A stretch of 64,000 bases of DNA from Spirosoma pollinicola (GCF_002831565.1 NZ_CP025096.1:2023027-2087026); one strand, 5' to 3'. Numbered from the stretch's first letter, positions 8,610 to 17,037 are shown. The notes: generated by a model not told the origin, from the letters alone. Program-made: numbers and translations.

Positions 8610-8963
8610 ATGTTTGTTACCGTATTAAAATCAAAATTGCACCGAGTTAAAGTCACGCAGGCTGAACTAAACTATGTTGGCAGCATCACCATTGATGAAG
8701 ACCTGATGGACGCGGCCAACTTACTCGAAAACGAACAGGTTCATATTGTTAACAATAACAACGGCGAACGGCTCATTACTTATGTTATTAAAGGCGAGCG
8801 CGGTTCCGGAATTATCTGCCTGAATGGGGCAGCCGCCCGCCGGGCACAGGTTGGCGATATTGTCATTATCATAGCATACGCCATGATGACCGCAGAAGAA
8901 GCTAGGATGCACAAGCCAACCGTAGTTTTCCCAAATGAGAATAACCAATTAGTGAACGGATAG
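8610..8963 (+). CDS. panD: Aspartate 1-decarboxylase
   Basis: Makes beta-alanine for pantothenate and coenzyme A from L-aspartate. The 117-residue proenzyme self-cleaves at Gly24-Ser25 (NYVGSITID) to form the pyruvoyl cofactor, and that motif is intact. Lys9 and the downstream [22 protein letters not shown] and [16 protein letters not shown] segments are as in the family. It lies 26 bp after moeB on the same strand and ends in a clear terminator, so the two are probably co-transcribed. Confidence 0.96.
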   Translation: MFVTVLKSKLHRVKVTQAELNYVGSITIDEDLMDAANLLENEQVHIVNNNNGERLITYVIKGERGSGIICLNGAAARRAQVGDIVIIIAYAMMTAEEARMHKPTVVFPNENNQLVNG

Positions 8964-8995
8964 CCCTTTTACTAACCATTTACCCCAGTTTCAGC

Positions 8996-9025
8996 GAAAC
9001 TCCGTTACTTTGTAGCGGAGTTTTC
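8996..9025 (+). terminator. Hairpin terminator after panD
   Basis: GAAACTCCG (8996-9004) pairs with CGGAGTTTC-like CGGAGTTTTC (9016-9025), an 8-9 bp stem with an 11-base loop followed by a short T run. Confidence 0.6.
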
Positions 9026-9092
9026 TGTTTCGCGGTCGAATAGCCGCATTCGTAACCATCTCTGCTCGGCTTGCCAGCCGTGCCACTTCTAT

Positions 9093-10145
9093 ATGAATCT
9101 CAAAAACATTATCAAGTACATTGTCTCGCTGGCCATTGCCGGGGGGCTACTCTTGTTTACATTCCAGCAAAGTCACCTCGACGCAGCAGATTTGTGGCAA
9201 AAAATAAAGGGCGCCGATTATCGATGGGTGTTACTATCGGCGGTATTTACCATTGTAGCACACTGGAGCCGGGCAGAACGCTGGCGTATTCTATTGGAAC
9301 CGGTCGTACCGCAACGCACAAATTCGCTCGATACAACAGCCAGTGTATTAACAGGTTATCTAGCCAATTTAGCCCTGCCCCGTGCGGGCGAAGTAGCCCG
9401 TTGTGGTACGCTTTACCGGCTGTCGGGCGTGCCGATTAATGTTAGTTTCGGTACAGTTGTAGCCGAACGCTTGTTCGATCTACTGATGCTGATCCTTTTA
9501 CTAGGTACTACGTTTATTCTGGAATTTGACCGATTGAGCCAATTCTTCATGGAATTTATTGGCGGCAAGCTCCCCAAAGGCTCTAGTGGTTCCGGGGTAT
9601 TGCTGCTGGCAGTTGCCGTTGTATTGGGTCTGGCATTGCTGGGATGGTTTTTGTTTAGTCGGTACCGGGAGGCACTGGGTCGTCATCCGCTCTACCAAAA
9701 AGTTAGTGCCTTTGCAAAAGGACTACTGGAAGGCTTGTTAAGTGTTCGAAAAATTCGTCGGCCGGGGGCATTTGTATTTTATACGCTGCTGATCTGGGCG
9801 ATGTATTACCTCATGTCGTTCTCGTTATTCTTTGCCATGCCCGCAACAGCAAACTTAGGCCCACTGGCGGGTCTGACGATTTTGGTGGTTGGTTCCTTAG
9901 GTATGGCAGCTCCAACACCGGGCGGCATTGGTTCTTTCCACCTCTTGGTAGGCCAAGTAGCACTGCTGTATGGCCTTACCAGCCAGGATGGGCAAGTACT
10001 GGCTACCTTCATTCATGGTGTGTCGACAATAATGATTATTATTCTGGGCATTATTTCGCTGTTGGTGGTCCTGTTCCGAAGCAATAAAACAACCATGGCT
10101 ATGGACGTGCTGGACGACCCCAAAGCAATCAAACTTGAGCGGTAA
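9093..10145 (+). CDS. Lysylphosphatidylglycerol synthase TM region/UPF0104 membrane protein
   Basis: A 350-residue inner-membrane protein with about eight hydrophobic segments (for example IVSLAIAGGLLLFTF at 10-24, LFDLLMLILLLGTTFIL, VLLLAVAVVLGLALLGWFLF and IMIIILGIISLLVVLF). It carries the family signatures NLALPRAGEVARCGTLYRLSG (about 91-111) and AAPTPGGIGSFHLLVG (about 270-285). Such proteins are the flippase-like half of MprF or the stand-alone YbhN type; lipid transport is likely but the substrate is unknown. rfaE2 follows 14 bp later, pointing to an envelope role and one transcript. Confidence 0.85.
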   Translation: MNLKNIIKYIVSLAIAGGLLLFTFQQSHLDAADLWQKIKGADYRWVLLSAVFTIVAHWSRAERWRILLEPVVPQRTNSLDTTASVLTGYLANLALPRAGEVARCGTLYRLSGVPINVSFGTVVAERLFDLLMLILLLGTTFILEFDRLSQFFMEFIGGKLPKGSSGSGVLLLAVAVVLGLALLGWFLFSRYREALGRHPLYQKVSAFAKGLLEGLLSVRKIRRPGAFVFYTLLIWAMYYLMSFSLFFAMPATANLGPLAGLTILVVGSLGMAAPTPGGIGSFHLLVGQVALLYGLTSQDGQVLATFIHGVSTIMIIILGIISLLVVLFRSNKTTMAMDVLDDPKAIKLER

Positions 10146-10159
10146 TCCAGCTTATTTTT

Positions 10160-10639
10160 ATGACCGAATCTAAAATTTTAACGAGGGAGAAGGCAATTCA
10201 ACAAGCCGAAAAATGGCGAGCCGAAGGCCAGCAAATCGTTTTTACCAACGGCTGCTTCGACATCGTTCATCTCGGCCACATCGATTACCTCGAAAAAGCC
10301 CGCAGCCTGGGCAACCGCCTGATTCTGGGCCTGAATACCGACGAGTCTGTTAGCTGTATAAAAGGCCCATTACGCCCTGTCGTGAATGAATACGCTCGCG
10401 CCCGGCTCATGGCTGCCCTCGAATTTGTCGATGCGGTTACGCTCTTTGGCGAGCCAACACCTCTCGAACTAATTGAGGCAGTAAAACCCGATGTACTCGT
10501 GAAAGGCGATGATTATACAGTTGCCACAATTGTTGGGGCCGACTTTGTTTTAGGCCGGGGTGGCCGTGTCGAAACGGTTGCGCTTGTGCCGGGCTATTCG
10601 ACTACAAAACTCATCGACCGCATAAAGGCGAGTTACTAG
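10160..10639 (+). CDS. rfaE2: D-glycero-beta-D-manno-heptose 1-phosphate adenylyltransferase
   Basis: Adds AMP to heptose 1-phosphate to make ADP-heptose for lipopolysaccharide core. The 159-residue protein is the stand-alone C-terminal domain of HldE, a nucleotidyltransferase with FTNGCFDIVHLGHIDYLEKA (about 28-47), containing the HxGH-type HLGH, and the second motif YSTTKLIDRI near the C-terminus. The kinase half (RfaE1) is not in this window. It sits 14 bp after the flippase-like gene. The GT9 heptosyltransferase-like gene at 24770-25816 could use its product. Confidence 0.9.
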   Translation: MTESKILTREKAIQQAEKWRAEGQQIVFTNGCFDIVHLGHIDYLEKARSLGNRLILGLNTDESVSCIKGPLRPVVNEYARARLMAALEFVDAVTLFGEPTPLELIEAVKPDVLVKGDDYTVATIVGADFVLGRGGRVETVALVPGYSTTKLIDRIKASY

Positions 10640-10714
10640 GCAACTTTTCTATCTATTCACTCGGGAGCGGTTTAGCTTGTCAAAAGGCTCCCCAGCTTGA
10701 TAAATGGTGAAGCC

Positions 10715-10738
10715 ATTGGGATACTTTTTCGTCCCAAT
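10715..10738 (+). terminator. Possible hairpin after rfaE2
   Basis: ATTGGGA (10715-10721) and TCCCAAT (10732-10738) can form a 7-bp stem with a 10-base loop, about 75 bases after the rfaE2 stop. The stem is short and the T tract weak. Confidence 0.3.
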
Positions 10739-10806
10739 AGTTGTTTTACCTATAACGAGCCAATACATTGGCCGTTTAATTGAAACCACAAACCTAACGA
10801 ACAAAG

Positions 10807-11487
10807 ATGATCTGGTTAATAATGATTCTTATCTTCGGTGCCAGTGCATTCGTGAGCTGGCGGTTACGAAGCAAGTTTAATGAATACTCACAAATTGGCT
10901 TGAGCAACGGCCTGAGCGGTGCCGAAGTGGCCCAGAGAATGCTGAATGAAAACGGCATTTACGACGTTCGCGTTGTTTCTGTCGAAGGTATGCTCACCGA
11001 TAATTACAACCCACAGGAAAAAACCGTTAACCTCAGCGCCGACGTGTATTATGGCCGTAGTGTTGCTTCAGCAGCCGTAGCTGCCCACGAGTGCGGTCAC
11101 GCTGTGCAGCATCAGAAAGCCTATGCACCGCTCAAACTTCGGTCGGCAATGGTGCCGGTGTTGACGTTTTCATCACGGTATATGCAGTGGATATTGCTGG
11201 GGGGTATTCTGCTACTTCGGACAACCCCGCTTCCGCTGGCAGTGGGCGTTGGTCTGTTTGCGCTAACAACCTTTTTTAGCTTTATAACACTACCTGTTGA
11301 GTTCGACGCCAGCCGTCGGGCACTGGCCTGGATTCAAACGCGCGGTATTGTGAATGAACGCGAATATGGCTTTGCCAAAGATGCACTCTGGTGGGCCGCC
11401 ATGACTTACGTCGTAGCCGCGCTGGGTTCACTGGCAACCTTACTTTACTACGCGAGCATTTTAATGGGTGGCCGACGAAGCAACTAA
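10807..11487 (+). CDS. Membrane zinc metallopeptidase (YugP-like)
   Basis: A 226-residue inner-membrane protein. An N-terminal anchor (IWLIMILIFGASAFVSW, 2-18) precedes the zinc motif HECGH at residues 94-98 within AAVAAHECGHAVQHQKAY; a later EFDASRR (about 165) offers the third ligand seen in this family. Two or three further hydrophobic segments follow (WILLGGILLL, LAVGVGLFALTTFFSF, YVVAALGSLATLLYYAS). The family is widespread and resembles HtpX/M48 peptidases; its substrates are unknown. Length is normal. Confidence 0.88.
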   Translation: MIWLIMILIFGASAFVSWRLRSKFNEYSQIGLSNGLSGAEVAQRMLNENGIYDVRVVSVEGMLTDNYNPQEKTVNLSADVYYGRSVASAAVAAHECGHAVQHQKAYAPLKLRSAMVPVLTFSSRYMQWILLGGILLLRTTPLPLAVGVGLFALTTFFSFITLPVEFDASRRALAWIQTRGIVNEREYGFAKDALWWAAMTYVVAALGSLATLLYYASILMGGRRSN

Positions 11488-11526
11488 TTTATTCGAAAGC
11501 CAATTTAAAGTTAATAGGTTGATCTG

Positions 11527-11633
11527 AAAGGTTTTTTAACCACAGAGGCACAAAGAGCACAGAGGTTCAATAGGGTAGAAATTATCCCGTTAGATCTCTG
11601 TGCTCTTTGTGCCTCTGTGGTTAAAAAACCTTT
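11527..11633. repeat. Perfect 38-bp inverted repeat of the CACAGAG type
   Basis: The arm at 11527-11564 (containing TTAACCACAGAGGCACAAAG) is exactly reverse-complemented at 11596-11633, with a 31-base loop. It lies between the 3' ends of the convergent zinc peptidase and holin-like genes. Strings of the form CACAGAGGCACAAAGAG are known as dispersed repeats in many unrelated bacteria. Confidence 0.85.
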
Positions 11634-11663
11634 GTCGAATGCCAATAAACTATTTTATTGGCA

Positions 11664-12062
11664 TTATCCCATTCGTAAATCCGTCAATACGCTAACCACA
11701 TAGCCGGAGTTTACCATTTCCTGCGTTGGGGCGGAGCGGTCAATAAGCGTTCCGGCAACGGCTACTGCCAGCGCAATAACAAGCGCAGGCCAGAATCCAA
11801 CAATCGTGAAACTGTCCAGAAAGCTATCAATTAGCTTCAGCAAAACAGCTGTGACGATGATTCGAACGATGCCGGTCAACAAGAAAAACGTAACTAAATT
11901 AAGCGGAAACCGAATAAGCCAGCCAATAACGAAGTTGAGTAAGCCCAACAAAACAGCAATCAGAATAGCTGTTCCAAAGTTTTTAACATCAACTTGTGGC
12001 ATCAGATACGCCAGACCGAAAATGACAGCGGCATCGAGTAATAAATGTAGGATTAGATTCAT
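11664..12062 (-). CDS. Phage-holin-family-like small membrane protein
   Basis: A 132-residue protein with four hydrophobic segments (LILHLLLDAAVIFGLAYLM, FGTAILIAVLLGLLNFVIGW, LVTFFLLTGIVRIIVTAVLL, FWPALVIALAVAVAG). The pattern LNFVIGWLIRFPLNLVTF matches the four-TM 'mycobacterial phage holin superfamily IV' proteins that are common in chromosomes and have no proven lysis role. No lysin or phage gene is near, so this is a housekeeping membrane protein rather than prophage debris. Confidence 0.78.
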   Translation of the reverse strand: MNLILHLLLDAAVIFGLAYLMPQVDVKNFGTAILIAVLLGLLNFVIGWLIRFPLNLVTFFLLTGIVRIIVTAVLLKLIDSFLDSFTIVGFWPALVIALAVAVAGTLIDRSAPTQEMVNSGYVVSVLTDLRMG

Positions 12063-12140
12063 AATCAGGTTGTAATTTGTTTTTTAAACAACTGTTTTGC
12101 GTCAGGATGGTTTGATACTCTATACACGAACACGTTTGCC

Positions 12141-12869
12141 ATGCACCGTATCCCGATTTTACTTTTCACGCTGCTCTTCTCCTGTTGCCGGGGAGCCTCA
12201 CAGCAACAGCCCGCGACTGTTCAAACCGATTCGGTACCAGCTTACCGTCTTGATAGAGCCAGCCGCGACGGTATCGGCAAGTTTTATCAGGGCCGCGAAA
12301 TTGCCCAGGTCATGGGCCACCTTGGCGCATCGTGGCTCGAACGTCCGGGGCGGGAGCAGGAAGAGCGCACCGACTTATTACTGAAAGCACTCGCGCTTAA
12401 GCCAACCTACGTGGTCGCTGATATTGGCGCCGGAACAGGCTACTTTACCTTCCTGATGGCTCCGAAAGTATCAAAAGGCAAAGTTCTGGCGGTTGATATT
12501 CAGCCCGAGATGATCGATTACTTAAACGAAGGAAAAGCCAACCGAAAAATAATTAACGTAGAGCCTGTACTCGGTACAGAGTCTGACCCGAAATTAACGG
12601 CTAATAGTATTGATCTGGCCATTCTGATCGACGCCTATCACGAGTTTTCGTATCCACGCGAAATGATGTCCCACATCGCATCGGCCTTAAAACCGGGCGG
12701 GCGCATCGTACTAGTCGAATACCGCGCCGAAGACCCTAATGTTCAGATTAAAGAACTTCACAAATTGAGCGTACCGCAGGCAACCAAAGAGATGAAGGCG
12801 ATAGGCTTGAAACTATTAAAAAACGACGACCGGCTACCTCAACAGCACATTATGTTTTTTGGAAAGTAA
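12141..12869 (+). CDS. Exported class I SAM-dependent methyltransferase
   Basis: A 242-residue protein. Residues 1-16 form a lipoprotein-like signal (MHRIPILLFTLLFSCC) with a possible lipobox at LLFSC. The rest is a complete Rossmann methyltransferase: VVADIGAGTGYFTFLM (SAM-binding motif I, about 94-109), KVLAVDIQPEMIDYL (motif II), IDLAILIDAYHEFSYP and KPGGRIVLVEY. The substrate is not known. An exported SAM enzyme is odd, because SAM is cytoplasmic; an alternative is translation from a downstream start, but no suitable ATG precedes motif I except internal ones such as MGHLGAS. Confidence 0.85.
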   Translation: MHRIPILLFTLLFSCCRGASQQQPATVQTDSVPAYRLDRASRDGIGKFYQGREIAQVMGHLGASWLERPGREQEERTDLLLKALALKPTYVVADIGAGTGYFTFLMAPKVSKGKVLAVDIQPEMIDYLNEGKANRKIINVEPVLGTESDPKLTANSIDLAILIDAYHEFSYPREMMSHIASALKPGGRIVLVEYRAEDPNVQIKELHKLSVPQATKEMKAIGLKLLKNDDRLPQQHIMFFGK

Positions 12870-12879
12870 TCCCATGAAT

Positions 12880-14562
12880 TTACACCTCCAATGCCTTTTC
12901 CCGTATGGCTAATTTACTCTTTCTGAATCCGTATGAAAAGTAAATAACCAAACCAATTACTAACCAGATTCCGAAAATCTTCCAGTTGCTGGCTCCTAAT
13001 TCGGTCATAAGATAGAGGTTGGTTAGCACACCGATGACGGGCAACAACGAGAAATTGTAACGAAATCCCTGCACTGCCATAAACGCCCAAACAGCCCAGA
13101 AAACGACTAATAAAGGCTTGCTTTCTACAGTTTGCAGCAGTCCGTCTTTTGTCAGTGCATAAGCCAGTACAGCCAGCAATACCAGGCCAATGATGTATTT
13201 TCCATTTACATAAGGCACCTTGAATTTCGATTGTGCCGTGAGCCCTTTGGCGTCCAGAAACAAAATACCGGCACACACAAGAATAAAGGCAAAGAAGGTT
13301 CCAACGCTGGTAAGATCCACAAAGAACTTAAGATCCATGAACAGCGACGGAATAGCCACCAGAAAACCCGTGACGATGGTAGCGAACGAGGGCGTTTTGT
13401 AGGTAGGATGAATCTTCGAAAAACGCTTCCATAGAAGACCGTCGCGGCTCATGGTCATCCAGATGCGCGGCTGGCCAAGTTGATACACCAAAAGCGCACT
13501 GGTAATAGCAACAACGGCACTTACCGAAATCACACCCGCGACAAAATCGAGGTTCACTTTTTGGAAAACATAAGCTAGTGGATCACTCACGCCCAACTCT
13601 TTATAGTTAACCATTCCTGTCAATACGAGTGTAATCAACACATATAAAACCGTACAGATACCCAGGCAGTAAAGCATAGCGCGGGGAAGGTCGCGCTGGG
13701 GGTTTTTGCATTCTTCGGCAGTAGTTGAAATCGAGTCGAAGCCGATAAAGGCGAAAAACACCGAAGCCACCCCACTCAACACGCCAGAAATACCATTCGG
13801 TGCAAATGGCGACCAGTTAGCGGGTTTTACGTAAAAGGCCCCCACGCCAATGACCAGAGCAATGACCGCCAGTTTAAGAACAACAAGAATGTTGCTCGCT
13901 GTGCGCGATTCCTTGATGCCAATATATACCAGCGCTGTAATAAGCACGGTTATGGCCCCGGCAGGCAGATTTGCAATAAGATGGAGATTACCAACAACGG
14001 GTGCATTGGCATAGGCATCGGCAAGAAGACGTGTATTTTCGGGCAGTGTGTCGAGCGATGTTCCAGCTAGCCTGGTTTGCTCAACAAGCGTAAAGGCGCG
14101 CGACGCTGAGCCATAGTCGGTAGCAAAGTATTTGGGGAAGGTGATACCAAACCCACTGAGCATAGACGTAAAATACTCCGACCAGGATATGGCAACGACC
14201 ATGTTACTGACAGCATACTCAAGGATAAGCGCCCAGCCAATAATCCACGCAAAAATCTCACCGAAAGCGACGTAGGCGTAGGTGTAGGCGCTACCGCTTA
14301 CGGGCACCGTACTGGCGAACTGGGCGTAGCTTAATGCCGTGAATACACAGGCAATAGCCGTGAAAACAAACAGCAACGATACCGCCGGACCACCGTTATA
14401 ACTCGCCAATCCAATTGTACTGAAAATACCGGCCCCAATAATAGCGGCAATGCCAAAGGAGGTTAAATCACGGACGCCCAACGTCTTTACCAGTGTACTT
14501 GATTCACCTTCGGCGGCATCACTCAGGATTTGGGTTACGGTCTTTTTTCGTAAAAGCGACAT
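12880..14562 (-). CDS. APC-superfamily amino acid permease
   Basis: A 560-residue inner-membrane transporter from the ATG at 14562 (MSLLRKKTVTQ). About 12-14 hydrophobic helices are visible. Family signatures include the TM1 motif DLTSFGIAAIIGAGIFSTIG, GSAYTYAYVAFGEIFAWIIGW and FFAFIGFDSISTTAEECKNP, the consensus of the cationic amino acid transporter/YfnA branch. The longer frame to 14646 adds a hydrophobic stretch (RISIFIGLTSIDIVFLSLPM) not seen in the family, so I use the internal start. It is divergent from gldA and convergent with the methyltransferase gene. Confidence 0.9.
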   Translation of the reverse strand: MSLLRKKTVTQILSDAAEGESSTLVKTLGVRDLTSFGIAAIIGAGIFSTIGLASYNGGPAVSLLFVFTAIACVFTALSYAQFASTVPVSGSAYTYAYVAFGEIFAWIIGWALILEYAVSNMVVAISWSEYFTSMLSGFGITFPKYFATDYGSASRAFTLVEQTRLAGTSLDTLPENTRLLADAYANAPVVGNLHLIANLPAGAITVLITALVYIGIKESRTASNILVVLKLAVIALVIGVGAFYVKPANWSPFAPNGISGVLSGVASVFFAFIGFDSISTTAEECKNPQRDLPRAMLYCLGICTVLYVLITLVLTGMVNYKELGVSDPLAYVFQKVNLDFVAGVISVSAVVAITSALLVYQLGQPRIWMTMSRDGLLWKRFSKIHPTYKTPSFATIVTGFLVAIPSLFMDLKFFVDLTSVGTFFAFILVCAGILFLDAKGLTAQSKFKVPYVNGKYIIGLVLLAVLAYALTKDGLLQTVESKPLLVVFWAVWAFMAVQGFRYNFSLLPVIGVLTNLYLMTELGASNWKIFGIWLVIGLVIYFSYGFRKSKLAIREKALEV

Positions 14563-14706
14563 AGGCAGAGAAAGAAAAACGATGTCTATTGATGTTAAAC
14601 CGATAAAAATAGAAATTCTTTCCGGTTTTTTGTACGTTACTTTCACATAGCGTACATGCCAGTCGTACGCTGTTTGTCGTTTATCCTTTATTAGTCAACA
14701 GTCAGC

Positions 14707-15624
14707 ATGTCTATCCGAGTCCAGAATCTTACGAAAGAATACAATCACCAACGGGCTGTGAATCAAATTTCACTTACTGTGCAGGCGGGTGAAATCGTCG
14801 GTTTTCTGGGACCAAACGGTGCGGGCAAGTCCACGACTATGAAGATTGCAACAGGCTACCTCCCTCCTACCGATGGCACAGTGGAGGTAAATGGCTTCGA
14901 CGTCAGGACTCAGTCTATGGACGTTCGGCGGAGTGTAGGCTATCTGCCCGAACACAACCCACTTTATCTGGATCTGTACGTAAAAGAATATTTGCGTTTT
15001 GCCGGGTCACTGCATGGCATGCGCGGAACCGACCTGAGTCGACGCATATCAGATATGATCGAGCTGGTAGGTCTGGGCCGCGAACAGCACAAGCGTATCG
15101 GACAGCTTTCCAAAGGCTACCGCCAACGCGTTGGACTGGCGCAGGCTTTGCTGCATAATCCGCCTGTTTTGATTCTGGATGAACCAACAACGGGCCTCGA
15201 CCCGAATCAACTCGCCGAAATCCGTCAGGTTATTCGGGAAGCCGGACGCGACAAAACGGTGTTGTTCTCTACCCACATCATGCAGGAAGTAGAAGCCATT
15301 TGCGACCGTGTCATTATTATTAATCGGGGGGTTATTGTAGCCGATCAACCTTTAAGCCAGCTAAGAAGTGCCTCGGCAAATGCCAGCCTTGTTGTTGTCG
15401 CTGAGTTTGAAGGCCCATTAGCCAACCCGGATGTATTGACCTCCATACCGGGCGTTGAACGTGTGGAACCTATAGAGCGCGGACAATACCGGATAACCGC
15501 CATGCCGAACACTGACCTGCGGGTAGCTATTTTCCGGCTTGCCGCCGACCAGAACCTAACACTTGTCGGCCTGCGTCAACAGGAAAACTCACTGGAAGGA
15601 ATTTTTAAAGAGTTGACGAAGTAA
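14707..15624 (+). CDS. gldA: Gliding-motility ABC transporter ATP-binding protein
   Basis: A 305-residue ATPase subunit. Walker A GPNGAGKST is at residues 35-43, the signature LSKGYRQR at 134-141, Walker B VLILDEPTTGLDP at 154-166 and the switch His in LFSTHIMQEVEAICDR. The sequence follows GldA of Flavobacterium (needed for gliding in some species) and close relatives of the ABC-2 drug/nodulation type; the partners GldF and GldG are not beside it here. The final ACG AAG TAA runs into a GTAACGCGG palindrome, so the stop codon is part of that repeat. Confidence 0.82.
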   Translation: MSIRVQNLTKEYNHQRAVNQISLTVQAGEIVGFLGPNGAGKSTTMKIATGYLPPTDGTVEVNGFDVRTQSMDVRRSVGYLPEHNPLYLDLYVKEYLRFAGSLHGMRGTDLSRRISDMIELVGLGREQHKRIGQLSKGYRQRVGLAQALLHNPPVLILDEPTTGLDPNQLAEIRQVIREAGRDKTVLFSTHIMQEVEAICDRVIIINRGVIVADQPLSQLRSASANASLVVVAEFEGPLANPDVLTSIPGVERVEPIERGQYRITAMPNTDLRVAIFRLAADQNLTLVGLRQQENSLEGIFKELTK

Positions 15625-15696
15625 CGCGGACATCCTGTCCGCAGTGTAAGCGAGTTGCTCATCATTTTTACACTGCGGACAGGATGTCCGCGTTAC
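15621..15696. repeat. REP-type palindrome pair, copy A
   Basis: Two perfect 29-bp inverted arms (15621-15649 and 15668-15696) with an 18-base loop. Each arm is GTAACGCGGACATCCTGTCC plus GCAGTGTAA, and its core GCGGACATCCTGTCCGC is itself a small hairpin. It lies between convergent gldA and the RAYT gene and contains both of their stop codons. Confidence 0.92.
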
Positions 15697-16304
15697 TCGT
15701 GTCTACAGTATGTATGCGGCCAGTCCTCCCAATTGTCAACCAGACCGGATTTAACTGGATTGTTCAAGATGTAGGCAATTATCCGCTCGAATGATTTCGC
15801 ATTCCTTACAGAGTGATCATAACTCTCAGGTTGCCAAAATGGTTGGCCTACACGATTTAGTATCCGGTTTGCCCGAACAGCCATATACGTTTTTAAACGT
15901 TGTAGTATTTTATAAAACGGCACGCCTTCGCATAAATTCGTTAACAGCACATGAACGTGGTTATGCATAATGCAAAAGGCATGTAGATCATAGGAGGTGC
16001 CATCTCCGAAAAATAAACTACCCTTAACCAGTTCAGCAATTTCAGCATTCTGCAACCAGTTTATAGAACCCATACAGCTATCTATGTACTGATCAAACAG
16101 CACAAAGTATCTACCTTCCAGCCGTTTTTTAACAGCTTCTATCGACTCATTTTCTTTGATATGTTGTTGAACAAGCCGACTGTGTTCCTCCTGCATTTGA
16201 CGTAACACAGTGTAAGGAACAGTACCATTAAGCCTAAATGTGATAAAAAGCGTTTCGCCAGGCGGCATGATATGTGGCAAACGTCGGCGGTACGGTTCGT
16301 GCAT
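15693..16304 (-). CDS. REP-associated tyrosine transposase (RAYT, IS200-like Y1)
   Basis: A 203-residue single-strand DNA transposase from the ATG at 16304 (MHEPYRRRLPH). The HUH metal motif is in FCIMHNHVHVLL (His116 and His118), and a Tyr at 140 in LKTYMAVRANRILNR is the likely nucleophile; GQPFWQPESYDHSVRN and YILNNPVKSGLV complete the RAYT signature. RAYTs are single-copy domesticated relatives of IS200 transposases that act on REP palindromes. The gene is flanked on both sides by palindromes of one family. A longer frame to 16457 is rejected because its first 51 codons are repeat sequence. The stop codon TAA lies in the right arm of copy A. Confidence 0.9.
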   Translation of the reverse strand: MHEPYRRRLPHIMPPGETLFITFRLNGTVPYTVLRQMQEEHSRLVQQHIKENESIEAVKKRLEGRYFVLFDQYIDSCMGSINWLQNAEIAELVKGSLFFGDGTSYDLHAFCIMHNHVHVLLTNLCEGVPFYKILQRLKTYMAVRANRILNRVGQPFWQPESYDHSVRNAKSFERIIAYILNNPVKSGLVDNWEDWPHTYCRHE

Positions 16305-16332
16305 ATACAGTATACGCAGACCGTCGTAAAAA

Positions 16333-16404
16333 GTAACGCGGACATCCTGTCCGCAGTGTAGAAAGACGTTTAAGTTCATACACTGCGGACAAGATGTCCG
16401 CCCT
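16333..16404. repeat. REP-type palindrome pair, copy B
   Basis: The left arm GTAACGCGGACATCCTGTCC plus GCAGTGTA (16333-16360) faces TACACTGCGGACAAGATGTC plus CGC (16379-16401). One base differs from copy A (CCTGT against CTTGT). It lies immediately upstream of the RAYT start codon and may carry its promoter region. Confidence 0.88.
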
Positions 16405-16426
16405 AGATTATCTGTATTAGTCGAAA

Positions 16427-16502
16427 GTAACGCGGACATCCTGCCCGCAGTATACAAAAGCCATTCAAGCCTCTTACACTGCGGACAAGATGTCCGCCCT
16501 AC
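16427..16502. repeat. REP-type palindrome pair, copy C
   Basis: The left arm GTAACGCGGACATCCTGCCC plus GCAGTA (16427-16452) faces TACACTGCGGACAAGATGTC plus CGCCCTAC (16475-16502). It is a tandem neighbour of copy B, separated by 22 bases, and the two share the TGTCCGCCCTA-to-TATCTG flank. It ends just after the stop codon of the DUF4136 gene. Confidence 0.88.
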
Positions 16503-16503
16503 A

Positions 16504-17037
16504 CTATCTGGCTGTAGCCATTAAGGGGTACTGATCGAAAATAGATCGGACGATGCCTTTGAAATAGTTGTTCTTGAAGTTCTGGTTTCGCATCATTTTC
16601 GATGCGTATCCTTTCCAGATAACCTGATACGATTCGGCGTCGATGAGCGAGATCATCAACGTACCTTCATCGAGATTGTAGTCAATTCGTTTGTAGGTAG
16701 CGTCGTCATCTTCACGTACCACCCAGTCTTTAATGACCGGTTGCTGGTAGCCCCGGAAGCGCAGGTCAGACCGGAATATATTGTAGGATATCAACAGATT
16801 TGGGCTGCGGTTACTAACCCGATAACCCCGAGCTTCCATCTGGTGTCGAATTGCATCCTGAATATCGGAGCAGAGAAGTGTTGAATCGACGAATTCACAT
16901 TCTAAAAAATTAAACGATTCGTAGTTTTTGAAGTGCCCTTCGTAGCTGTAGTCATGCTCGACAAACAACCTACTCGGCGAGCAACCCGCCACCACAATTA
17001 CAGCCAGCGTAAACAGAATTCCGATGCACTTTTTCAT
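16504..17037 (-). CDS. DUF4136 lipoprotein
   Basis: A 177-residue envelope lipoprotein. The signal peptide ends in the lipobox VVAGC (Cys19). The body has the DUF4136 pattern: an early FKNYESFNFLE, a DIQDAIRHQMEARGYRVSNRSPNLLISYNI stretch (variable-length repeat of AI...L..KGY.....PDLLV) and a late MISLIDAESYQVIWKGYASKMM. The function is unknown; members are outer-membrane-associated lipoproteins. The stop codon is followed within three bases by REP copy C. Confidence 0.85.
   Translation of the reverse strand: MKKCIGILFTLAVIVVAGCSPSRLFVEHDYSYEGHFKNYESFNFLECEFVDSTLLCSDIQDAIRHQMEARGYRVSNRSPNLLISYNIFRSDLRFRGYQQPVIKDWVVREDDDATYKRIDYNLDEGTLMISLIDAESYQVIWKGYASKMMRNQNFKNNYFKGIVRSIFDQYPLMATAR

Noticed and set aside
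9071..9439. 122-codon frame overlapping the flippase-like gene
   Set aside because: It is a shadow in a different frame of a gene with clear family motifs and helices.
11664..12062. Prophage signal from the holin-like protein
   Set aside because: No other phage gene nearby; this four-helix family is common in chromosomes.
16305..16457. N-terminal extension of the RAYT frame
   Set aside because: The codons are those of REP copy B and its flank; RAYT proteins normally start near MHEPYRRR-type residues.
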